A stretch of 5,854 bases of DNA from Bacteroidales bacterium (GTDB lineage Bacteria; Bacteroidota; Bacteroidia; Bacteroidales; F082). The DNA lies in NCBI GenBank assembly GCA_016281295.1, contig JAEEII010000261.1, positions 1 through 5,854 on the forward strand, read 5' to 3'. The position numbers and the translations under genes were made by a program. Shown one piece after another: positions 1 to 5,748 of this stretch; position 1 is the first letter of the stretch; each line of letters opens with the position of its first letter. The notes under the pieces are model-generated. The model searched no databases, was not told the DNA's origin, and worked only from the letters and a program-made list of their open reading frames with translations.

Positions 1-101
1 GCAGCCTTCTCGGCGGCGGCACGCTCGGCAGCGGCCTTCTCGGCGGCAGCACGCTCAGCGGCGGCCTTCTCGGCAGCAGCCTTCTCAGCGGCGGCCTTCT
101 C
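1..101 (-). repeat. 15-bp tandem repeats encoding E(K/R)AAA pentads
   Basis: From residue 238 of the OmpA-like protein to the window edge, the coding strand repeats a 15-base unit that encodes Glu-Lys/Arg-Ala-Ala-Ala about seven times: EKAAA, EKAAA, EKAAA, ERAAA, EKAAA, ERAAA, EKA. The Ala-rich stretch starts earlier, near position 170, with less regular spacing (LAAAEAAAAEAAALAAAK). It resembles the long charged Ala helix of TolA-type periplasmic linkers. The codons vary between copies (GCC, GCT), so the repeat is not pure at the DNA level, but it could still change copy number by slippage. The true array end is not visible. Confidence 0.85.
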
Positions 102-812
102 GGCGGCAGCCTTCGCAGCAGCCAGCGCGGCGGCCTCGGCGGCAGCAGCCTCAGCGGCGGCCAGCGCGGCACGGCGCTTCGCATTCGCACCGAAATCGAA
201 CTTCAGGCCCAGCAGGGCGGCGAAGTTGTCATCCCACTTGAACGGGCGCTTCCAGCCCAGGATGTCGCCTCCGAAGAGCTCGTTGTCATCCAACGTGTTC
301 CACTTGTTGCTCAGCGCGTTGTCCAGCAGCTCCAGGCCGAGGTGCACGCCCTGCGCCAGGCGGAAATTGAATCCCAGGCCCGCGCGCACGCCGGGGCCGA
401 AGTAGCCGTCCGCCTGCTCCACGGGGAAGCGGTAATTCGCCGCCCCACCCACGAAGAAGTACGGGCTCAGGAAACGCGACTCCTTGTAGGAGAACATGTT
501 GCAGATGTCGAACATCGCGTCCAGACCAAGCTGGGCGTAGTTGAACTTGGCGGCGTCCTTGCCCTGCGGGAATGCGCCGATAGGGCCGCTGAGCGACCCG
601 CGCAAGCCGAACCAGGGCGAGAAATCATAACCCAGGTTGATCGAAGCATTGGGGGTGAGGTGCTGGAACTGGCCGACCTGCCAATAGTTGGAAGTCGAAT
701 AGTTGGCACCACCCTGCACGCCGAGGGTCCATCCCGGATAGAAGGTGTCCTGTGCCTGCGCGCTGAAAGCCAGGGCGAAGGCAGCCACAAGGATGAGGGT
801 CAATTTTTTCAT
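1..812 (-). CDS. OmpA-like outer membrane beta-barrel protein with alanine-rich helical linker (3' end outside window)
   Basis: The first 270 residues of a protein whose C-terminus lies beyond position 1. It starts MKKLTLILVAAFALAFSAQA, a Sec signal peptide probably cleaved after A20. Residues 25-210 have the alternating Gly/aromatic pattern of an outer membrane beta-barrel (GWTLGVQGGANYS, ASINLGYDFSPWFGLRGS, SPYFFVGGAANYRF, FGPGVRAGLGFNF) and end in LLGLKFDFG, a typical last strand. After KRR at 212-214 comes an almost pure Ala/Glu/Lys/Arg segment that settles into seven EKAAA or ERAAA pentads. In the known family such a barrel is followed by a linker and a C-terminal OmpA peptidoglycan-binding domain; that domain would lie outside the window, so its presence is inferred. 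The likely role is structural, tethering outer membrane to cell wall. The ATG at 812 is chosen for the signal peptide and the promoter just upstream. The gene is clearly richer in G+C than its neighbour. Confidence 0.85.
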   Translation of the reverse strand, partial: MKKLTLILVAAFALAFSAQAQDTFYPGWTLGVQGGANYSTSNYWQVGQFQHLTPNASINLGYDFSPWFGLRGSLSGPIGAFPQGKDAAKFNYAQLGLDAMFDICNMFSYKESRFLSPYFFVGGAANYRFPVEQADGYFGPGVRAGLGFNFRLAQGVHLGLELLDNALSNKWNTLDDNELFGGDILGWKRPFKWDDNFAALLGLKFDFGANAKRRAALAAAEAAAAEAAALAAAKAAAEKAAAEKAAAEKAAAERAAAEKAAAERAAAEKA

Positions 813-844
813 AAGGCTATGTGTTTTAATCGTTTTCTAATTCA

Positions 845-852
845 CAAATGTA
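845..852 (-). promoter_or_regulatory. Bacteroidetes -7 box upstream of the OmpA-like gene
   Basis: The minus strand reads TACATTTG, an exact match to the Bacteroidetes -7 consensus TAnnTTTG, and lies 32 bases before the ATG of the OmpA-like gene. I see no good -33 TTTG at the usual distance upstream, so the match rests on the -7 box alone. It fits independent transcription of the OmpA-like gene, because no intrinsic terminator is visible between the nuclease stop codon and this site. Confidence 0.55.
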
Positions 853-879
853 GTGATTTCTATTGGGTTAGTGGTTGGA

Positions 880-1971
880 CTAAAAGTGTTGGAAATCGGA
901 CCAGCTGGTGTTGGCTTCGGCGGTGTCCTCTAAGTCGTCCGGCAGGTTGTGGAACAGGTCGAAGCCGGTCCACGTCTCGATCTGTCTGACGCTGACAGCA
1001 TGTGCAGCGTAATTGCTGTTGTCATACTGCTGATGATCGAACCAGAAACCAATGGCTTTCGCCGATTGAACCTGTGTGCCACTCCACTTGACCTTCAAGA
1101 GTGCTTTCCAATAATAGTTGGCTAAAGATACTTCCTCAGGGAATGCATTTTTATCCGTCGCTGCATATATCTTATTGATGGGCTCGTTTCCGCCCACTAT
1201 TCTATATACGGGACCGGTGACGACGTAAACCGTGTCGCTTTCCTGGGTTACTAGACTACGCACAGCGTTTTCCAATGCACTCCAGATGCTACCGTTAAAG
1301 CCATTTTGGATTTGAGGGGTCTGGTTCGTACAATAGTAGGTCTGCTTGTTCATCTCACTGTCAGACTTCCGGTCTGCGTTAGGACACTGATGCCCTTTCG
1401 AGTAGTTATCAGCCCCGTACATTGAAGGATAGCTGGCACCGGTCATGTCAATCTGGTAATTCTGACTGATGTTCGGATTAAACCTCCATGTACTTGTCGA
1501 GGCATTACCGGTCTTAAGGGTCAAAGTCAGCGGATAAGCAGTCCAAAGCGAGGCATAATAATCGTAGCTATAGTTATAGCTATAGTTGCGGTTTTCCCCA
1601 TTTGCAAGTGGACCACTACCGTAGAATACTCCGGCAAAGTCTTCGTTTCCTGTAACCAGAGGAAGCTCAAGCCAACCGGTGGACGGAATGCCTGACTGAG
1701 GCTGATCGGTCGTAAAGGATTGCACTCCACCATATACAGGCATGGCAGTACCATTGACCCACTCATACACATAAGCTTTGTAATAGTAGGTCCTGCCGGC
1801 AATAAGGCCGTCCAGCTCACCGGAAAAAGGTCCGGATGTCCCCGTCAGGCTTCCGGCTACATAATCACCATCGTCGCAGTTATTATCTGTTCCCCAGAGA
1901 AAACCGCTTGTTACGATGGTCCCGGTTGCTCCGGTGAATGAGCCATGGAGAGTCGCCCCTCCATTGCTCAC
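880..1971 (-). CDS. DNA/RNA non-specific endonuclease with N-terminal FN3-like module (in frame with upstream lipoprotein, no own signal peptide)
   Basis: The C-terminal part is a beta-beta-alpha-metal nuclease of the NucA/Serratia type, which cuts DNA and RNA with a divalent metal. Numbering from the GTG at 1971, the active-site segment is YSKGHQCPNADR (190-201), with H194 as the predicted general base, followed by TNQTPQ (215-220) and FNGSIW (225-230), where N226 is the likely metal ligand. Supporting motifs are ALENAVR and DTVYVVTGPVY. The family signature DRGH reads SKGH here. Residues 1-88 are an FN3-like domain (GATLHGSFTG, SGFLWGT, GRTYYYKAYV, SFTT). The GTG start is doubtful: the frame stays open upstream to 2040, ending against the lipoprotein's UGA, and those 23 extra residues include GEPGADPGGDEP and the missing first FN3 strand. 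No signal peptide or lipobox precedes it. It is best read as the C-terminal part of the upstream protein, cut off by one stop codon. The nuclease call is confident; an independent gene is not. Confidence 0.8.
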   Translation of the reverse strand: MSNGGATLHGSFTGATGTIVTSGFLWGTDNNCDDGDYVAGSLTGTSGPFSGELDGLIAGRTYYYKAYVYEWVNGTAMPVYGGVQSFTTDQPQSGIPSTGWLELPLVTGNEDFAGVFYGSGPLANGENRNYSYNYSYDYYASLWTAYPLTLTLKTGNASTSTWRFNPNISQNYQIDMTGASYPSMYGADNYSKGHQCPNADRKSDSEMNKQTYYCTNQTPQIQNGFNGSIWSALENAVRSLVTQESDTVYVVTGPVYRIVGGNEPINKIYAATDKNAFPEEVSLANYYWKALLKVKWSGTQVQSAKAIGFWFDHQQYDNSNYAAHAVSVRQIETWTGFDLFHNLPDDLEDTAEANTSWSDFQHF

Positions 1972-2016
1972 TCCCGTTACACTACTTGTCGTAACTATTG
2001 CTGTGGGCTCATCACC

Positions 2017-2043
2017 CCCGGGGTCCGCCCCGGGTTCCCCTCA
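2017..2043 (-). other. In-frame UGA followed by a G+C-rich stem-loop
   Basis: The lipoprotein stop codon UGA (2043-2041) is followed by GGGGAA and then by a perfect inverted repeat, CCCGGGG-CGGA-CCCCGGG (2034-2017), seven G-C pairs around a four-base loop. No U-run follows, so it does not look like an intrinsic terminator. The same bases also encode the Gly/Pro/Asp linker GEPGADPGGDEP in the continuing frame, so codon choice for glycine and proline might explain the hairpin by chance. A strong structure just after a stop codon can also affect termination or ribosome movement. Both readings are open. Confidence 0.5.
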
Positions 2044-5000
2044 ATGGTAGGTGACCGAGATGGCGGTAATTCTTACCTGACCATTGGTTGCAGTTCCAGA
2101 ATTACCTACAGATAGCGAAATGGTACTGGAATTAATATTGTTGATCGCAGATCCGGATTGTACTGTAGTATTCCCGTATTTTAGGACACCACCATTATTT
2201 GAAGCATATGTAATGGTAACGGAAGAAATCGTATACTCTCCTGCATTGATAATAAGCTCAGCGGATTCGTTTTGATAAAACCTCCAATTGTTTCCGTTCT
2301 TATAATACTTACCAGTATTACCACCTCCTTGTGCTGTGGCAGTAACATTTTCATCGATCGTTACAGAAGTATATTGGGTCGCATCATCCCATGAGTTGGC
2401 CGCAGCATATTCTGCAATGGTAACACTATGAGAAATACTGCCTCCTGAAATACTATATGTAGCAACGGCAACCTGACTATTCTTATAGTTTGTCTTGGTC
2501 GCAATTGCTTTCAACGTGCAGGCGGTAGTGATGGCAATGGGCCCGGAGTACACAGTCCAATCACCTGCCGAGAAATCAGAGGATCCTGTTGTGTAATATA
2601 TCGTTGCACCGGATGTTGAACAGCTAATAGTTACTTCAGTTCCGGAGGTAACCGCCCCGGTAGTCGAGAATGAAGGTGTGGCAACGGTCTCCCTGTTGTC
2701 AGTTACGGTAAGAGTGTAAGAAACGGTCGTGGTCTTGTAAGGGGCATTGCTATCAGAGCCATCATAGGTAGCGCTTATTTCAGTTTCACCATCACTCACA
2801 ATGGTAACCGTGCCGTCGCTAGCGATGGTTGCTACTTCAGGATTGCTCGATGCATACGTCACGACAAGGTGTTCCCCGTTGGTCAATGAAGGCAGATTAG
2901 TTGTCGTACCATTGGCTGACATCGTTGCAGTCCCGCTAGTGGGGTTCCAACTAATGGGAGCGGGGTCGCGAGTGTCCGGAGCTGAGACATACTTATAGAA
3001 CTTGAATGTTTCGCCAGTGATGTTGTTGTTGATGGAGGTATAACACCTCCAGTCAATAGTATCGCCGGAATACACTCCTACATATCGGCTGGTCGCAGTG
3101 TTGAATAAATAATTATCCGTCAAGGAGAATAGCTTATTATTATTTGTCCCAACTCTTACACCATTATTGGTGTTTGTGCAGTATAGCCATGTAGAGGTGC
3201 TCCCATTTGGATAGAATGTGTAAGTGCTATTATTAGTTATTGAAAGATTCCACTTCAGGTTATCGGCGGGATCGGTGGCAAGTTTTGTCCCATTCACGGT
3301 AACAGCAACGGCAGTGGGGGCACTAGATGCCCCATTGTCGTTAGACATGGCATAGGAAATATTACCCTTCACTCCGACAATAACAAAGATATCGTTAGAA
3401 GTTAAGTTACTAAGATCTGTTTCTATCCACCCCGTCTCGGGTATTACGCTGGATATGGTATAGGTTGCTGTCGCAATACCACTATACACGTCATTCTTTT
3501 TCGCAATAGCCTTTACCGTTGTAGTGGTCGAAATAGGGATTGCTGTACTATATTGAGTAGATGAACTAGTGGGGTCACTACCATCTGTCGTGTAATAGAT
3601 AGTCGCACCCTCAGTAGCGCAACTGATGGAAACGTTTTGCGTAGAAGTATATGTGCCTTCTGCAGGAGTAAAGGTGGGTGTTGCTACTGAGGCCTCAATG
3701 TTGCACCACGAAGAAGGATATAAAGTGATTGGAGCTTGTCCAGTTGCGTAGCAACTAAAAATCGGAGAAGGATCACCATTCGAATTAGTATTGGTGGGAT
3801 TAAACCGCATTATTCTTCTAGCGGCGTCTCCCGCCGATTCGATGGAATATGTGCCATCGCTATTTTTAGAAACATCCCAATAAGCGTTTCCATTTGCATC
3901 AGGGGAAGCTTCACCCTTGAGCTGATTTTTGGGCGATTGTCCGTTGCCACCTGCAGCATAAAGGTATAGCCCATTAGCATCTTGAATGGTATATTTACCC
4001 AAGTAGTTTTCAATATTCACAATACGAGTAAAAGTAAATACGCATTCTTCTATGCCAGCGACGTAATTAATAGTTTCATCGTTGTTGTTAACGGTAATAA
4101 CGAGGGGATTAGATAAATTGTTACCGGAAACATACGCAGTTGCCGCATAAGTGTCACTATCCTTTATACCTGTGATAAAATAGTCACCATCAGGGAGAGC
4201 GGTCAAAGGTACTCCATCGGGCAGGGCAAAGCCAAACCGGGTGAATTGTCCCAGATTGAAGTCGATACTTTTCCCTTCAGCAAAGCTTTTCGAATAAGTG
4301 TTTTGATCCGTAGTAACAGTCACTGTAAGGGCAAGGTCTGTATTGTCCATGCTGACAAAGTAAACGGGGAATTGACCTCCTTCCCCCACGGTCAGGCCAT
4401 TGTTATATTTAAGAGTGATGGTATTTGACTGTCCAGTCATACTACCATTGTGAAGATAACCCTGGATGTCGCCGTTTCCCTCACCGGTTGGAGAGGCTGT
4501 GATGACAACCTTAACTACCTTTTCTCCCTCGACCAGGTTTTTCAGCGTCATCTTGTTGATAACAACCTTTCGGCGGAAGGTCATCAACTGACTGCCGGTA
4601 GTGACGGTCTCCTCTCCAGCCTCCGCAGGCCCCACTTCAACGGTCATGTCTTCGGAGACAAGGATGTCCGCAGTAGGATCGAAATTGTCCGTTCCGTCGG
4701 GATACTGTTCCACTTTAATTTTCGGGCTGCGTTTGCCGTAATCATCCCCCGATGAGGTATAGCTGGCAGGATCGCAGAGAATAGCCCGGAAGGTATAAGT
4801 CGCGTTCGGGGCAACGGACGCGGTGATGGTCATCTTGTTGGTGGTATAGTCGATTGACACGGTGGGATTGGGTACCTCTGACAAACTCTCCTGTTCGTAC
4901 GACGCTCCGGTATTCTGATTGGTAACCGTTTCGGTGCCGACAGTAAAGAGCTTGATATTGTTTTCGTCCCCTGGCGTCCAAAGGTAAGAAACGCCTTCCT

Positions 5001-5163
5001 CTCCCTGATTGGCCGCGGTGCGGGTCTCGGCCACTTTGTCGGCGGTGAAGGTGATGGTGACGAGTTGCTCCTGGGGCTCCTCAACGGGAGCAATTTCCTT
5101 CTGACAAGCGGAGAAGGAAAAAAGGGCAGAAATGACTGCGCTGAAGTATAATATCTTTTTCAT
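2041..5163 (-). CDS. Multidomain surface lipoprotein: fimbrillin-like N-terminus, two CHB_HEX_C-like repeats, Big_2-like domain
   Basis: A 1040-residue protein with a lipoprotein signal peptide and lipobox FSAC, acylated at C20. The next residues, QKE, loosely resemble Lys/acidic surface-export signals known from Bacteroidetes lipoproteins. Residues 33-315 resemble fimbrillin/Mfa-like proteins (VTITFTADKVAETRT, SYLWTPGD, LGQFTRFGFALP). Residues 319-486 form a module ending in RRIMRFNP and IFSCYATGQAPITLYP. A chitobiase/hexosaminidase C-terminal-like repeat (494-570, GATIYYTTDGSDPT) follows. Residues 577-726 form a module with SYAMS, WLYCTNTNNGVRVG and DWRCYTS. A Big_2-like domain (735-820, YASSNPEVATIASDGTVTI) precedes a second CHB_HEX_C-like repeat (827-905). 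A terminal module (910-1040) has NNWRFYQNESAELII and NGQVRITAISVTY. No catalytic motif is visible, so an adhesive or structural role is inferred. It starts 12 bases after the small acidic peptide, probably in one operon, and its frame continues past UGA into the nuclease. The ATG fits the signal peptide; no Shine-Dalgarno is obvious. Confidence 0.85.
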   Translation of the reverse strand: MKKILYFSAVISALFSFSACQKEIAPVEEPQEQLVTITFTADKVAETRTAANQGEEGVSYLWTPGDENNIKLFTVGTETVTNQNTGASYEQESLSEVPNPTVSIDYTTNKMTITASVAPNATYTFRAILCDPASYTSSGDDYGKRSPKIKVEQYPDGTDNFDPTADILVSEDMTVEVGPAEAGEETVTTGSQLMTFRRKVVINKMTLKNLVEGEKVVKVVITASPTGEGNGDIQGYLHNGSMTGQSNTITLKYNNGLTVGEGGQFPVYFVSMDNTDLALTVTVTTDQNTYSKSFAEGKSIDFNLGQFTRFGFALPDGVPLTALPDGDYFITGIKDSDTYAATAYVSGNNLSNPLVITVNNNDETINYVAGIEECVFTFTRIVNIENYLGKYTIQDANGLYLYAAGGNGQSPKNQLKGEASPDANGNAYWDVSKNSDGTYSIESAGDAARRIMRFNPTNTNSNGDPSPIFSCYATGQAPITLYPSSWCNIEASVATPTFTPAEGTYTSTQNVSISCATEGATIYYTTDGSDPTSSSTQYSTAIPISTTTTVKAIAKKNDVYSGIATATYTISSVIPETGWIETDLSNLTSNDIFVIVGVKGNISYAMSNDNGASSAPTAVAVTVNGTKLATDPADNLKWNLSITNNSTYTFYPNGSTSTWLYCTNTNNGVRVGTNNNKLFSLTDNYLFNTATSRYVGVYSGDTIDWRCYTSINNNITGETFKFYKYVSAPDTRDPAPISWNPTSGTATMSANGTTTNLPSLTNGEHLVVTYASSNPEVATIASDGTVTIVSDGETEISATYDGSDSNAPYKTTTVSYTLTVTDNRETVATPSFSTTGAVTSGTEVTISCSTSGATIYYTTGSSDFSAGDWTVYSGPIAITTACTLKAIATKTNYKNSQVAVATYSISGGSISHSVTIAEYAAANSWDDATQYTSVTIDENVTATAQGGGNTGKYYKNGNNWRFYQNESAELIINAGEYTISSVTITYASNNGGVLKYGNTTVQSGSAINNINSSTISLSVGNSGTATNGQVRITAISVTYH
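2449..2685 (-). repeat. Second CHB_HEX_C-like domain repeat (residues 827-905)
   Basis: This segment encodes VATPSFS, VTISCSTSGATIYYTTG, the proline-poor variant SSDFSAGDW, and TLKAIATKTNY...ATYSI. It is a paralogous copy of the module encoded at 3454-3684 in the same gene, with ATPxF, SCxTxGATIYYTT, KAIAxK and ATYxI in the same order. The first copy has the classic DGSDPTSSS loop; this one has replaced it. The divergence suggests an old internal duplication, not a recent one. Confidence 0.7.
3454..3684 (-). repeat. First CHB_HEX_C-like domain repeat (residues 494-570)
   Basis: This segment encodes VATPTFTPAEGTYTSTQNV, SISCATEGATIYYTTDGSDP, and TVKAIAKKNDVYSGIATATYTI, the usual order of motifs of the chitobiase/beta-hexosaminidase C-terminal-like domain (PF13290 type). 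In large Bacteroidetes surface proteins such domains normally act as spacers or carbohydrate-associated beta modules. It pairs with the second copy nearer the C-terminus of the same protein. Confidence 0.75.
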
Positions 5164-5175
5164 GATCAGGGTCTG

Positions 5176-5328
5176 TTAATAGTCATCACCATTGTTCGGG
5201 TCGTTGTAATCGTCATCGTCACCGGGATTACCCGGGCTGGGTTCAAGGATGTGTCTCTCTACCATAATGACACGCAGTCCCCACTCGGGGGCGAGGTAGG
5301 ACTCTTTTTCGAATTCTTTTTTGATCAT
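5176..5328 (-). CDS. Small acidic peptide with Asp/Asn/Pro/Gly-rich tail, upstream of the lipoprotein
   Basis: A 50-residue peptide starting MIKKEFEKESYLAPEWGLRV, then MVERHILEPSPGNPG and an acidic tail with DDDDYNDPNNGDDY, ending at UAA. It has no signal peptide and no membrane segment. Short peptides of this form (MKK-aromatic-x-P-E start, hydrophobic middle with I/V/L, then a low-complexity Gly/Asn/Asp tail) are common in Bacteroidales before cell-surface genes; I know of no established function. A longer reading from a TTG at 5373 adds a basic stretch, but that start falls within the promoter-proximal leader and the ATG at 5328 fits the usual start of these peptides better. The 12-base gap to the lipoprotein start suggests co-transcription and translational coupling. 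It could be a partner, a processed signal, or a leader peptide; the sequence does not say which. Confidence 0.65.
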   Translation of the reverse strand: MIKKEFEKESYLAPEWGLRVIMVERHILEPSPGNPGDDDDYNDPNNGDDY

Positions 5329-5377
5329 AGCTGTATGTTTTTTTATCTTTTTATTCGTTTTTATTACTCGCAAAGTA

Positions 5378-5406
5378 CAAAGTTATGAATTTAGATTGAA
5401 AATCAA
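5378..5406 (-). promoter_or_regulatory. Bacteroidetes-type promoter for the peptide-lipoprotein operon
   Basis: On the minus strand, TAACTTTG (5385-5378) matches the -7 consensus TAnnTTTG exactly, and a TTG (5406-5404) lies 18 bases upstream where the -33 element is expected. A near match, TACTTTG, lies immediately downstream (5377-5371). The promoter sits after the terminator of the HicB-like gene and about 50 bases before the ATG of the small peptide. The leader between them is very A-rich on the transcribed sense strand. Confidence 0.65.
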
Positions 5407-5474
5407 TGAGTTTTCCTTCGGAAAAATAGCCGTTTTTCTGATTTTTTTGGAGAGTTTCCGGGACTTGACATACG

Positions 5475-5502
5475 AAAAAACGGGACCGAAATCCGATCCC
5501 GT
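5475..5502 (-). terminator. Intrinsic terminator of the HicB-like gene
   Basis: In the minus-strand transcript, ACGGGA (5502-5497) pairs with UCCCGU (5485-5480). The stem is extended by a U-G wobble and two further pairs around a five-base loop, and it is followed by a U-run (to 5475). It begins 27 bases after the UGA of the HicB-like gene and separates that gene from the peptide-lipoprotein operon. The plus-strand reading has A-C in place of the wobble and a shorter, interrupted T-tract, so the minus orientation is favoured. Confidence 0.85.
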
Positions 5503-5529
5503 TCTTTGTTTTGGTCTGGCAAAAGAATC

Positions 5530-5748
5530 TCAGGCCTTGTACCGGACCTTGATTTCCGACATTTCCGGTGCATACACGCCGGCGGCAATGCTCTCTTCAA
5601 TTGCTTCCAGGATGCTTTCAAGGAAGTCTTCCTTTGCTTCTTCGACTGACTCGCCAAAGCCCCCCAGGTAGCTGTTGCCGAGCATGGCTTCCGACCGGAC
5701 GGCGTAGAGCCCATCCTTCCCCTTTTCGATAATTGCTTGCAGTTCCAT
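5530..5748 (-). CDS. HicB-like antitoxin-fold protein, short form without DNA-binding domain
   Basis: A 72-residue protein with the N-terminal HicB fold: a first strand MELQAIIEKGKDGLYAVRSE, the loop MLGNSYLGGFGESVEEAKEDF, then the helix FLESILEAIEESIAAG and the last strand MSEIKVRYKA. In type II HicAB systems HicB binds the RNA-cleaving toxin HicA, and a C-terminal helix-turn-helix or ribbon-helix-helix domain represses the operon. Here the protein ends right after the HicB fold, where full-length relatives continue into the DNA-binding part. The bases after the stop encode nothing like that domain and hold a clean terminator, so the short form looks genuine. No hicA is visible downstream, and the 106 bases upstream show none. 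It may be an orphan antitoxin, an adaptor, or a domesticated regulator. The ATG at 5748 starts exactly at the fold's first strand. The family assignment is good; the role is uncertain. Confidence 0.75.
   Translation of the reverse strand: MELQAIIEKGKDGLYAVRSEAMLGNSYLGGFGESVEEAKEDFLESILEAIEESIAAGVYAPEMSEIKVRYKA

Noticed and set aside
342..989. Plus-strand open frame opposite the OmpA-like gene
   Set aside because: It is the antisense of a G+C-rich gene with a clear signal peptide and barrel pattern. Its own translation shows no recognisable domain and spans the intergenic promoter and the end of the nuclease gene.
2041..2043. UGA read as a sense codon through a variant genetic code or as selenocysteine
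   Set aside because: UGA ends the HicB-like gene just before a terminator, so a recoded UGA is unlikely. The hairpin after this UGA has no clear bacterial SECIS form, and the site is in a linker where selenocysteine would have no evident role.
5329..5373. Longer form of the small acidic peptide from a TTG at 5373
   Set aside because: The extra residues are an A-rich leader translated as Lys/Thr/Ile/Asn, the start would be only a few bases from the promoter -7 box, and the MIKKEF start at 5328 is typical for these peptides.
5412..5452. Possible second terminator (GAAAAA...TTTTTC followed by a T-run) on the plus strand
   Set aside because: The stem is only about six A-T-rich pairs and no plus-strand gene ends before it. 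The strong terminator at 5475-5502 accounts for the region.
5321..5671. Plus-strand open frame over the intergenic region and the HicB-like gene
   Set aside because: It runs through a promoter and a terminator of the opposite strand, and its second half is the antisense of the HicB-like gene. No domain or start context supports it.
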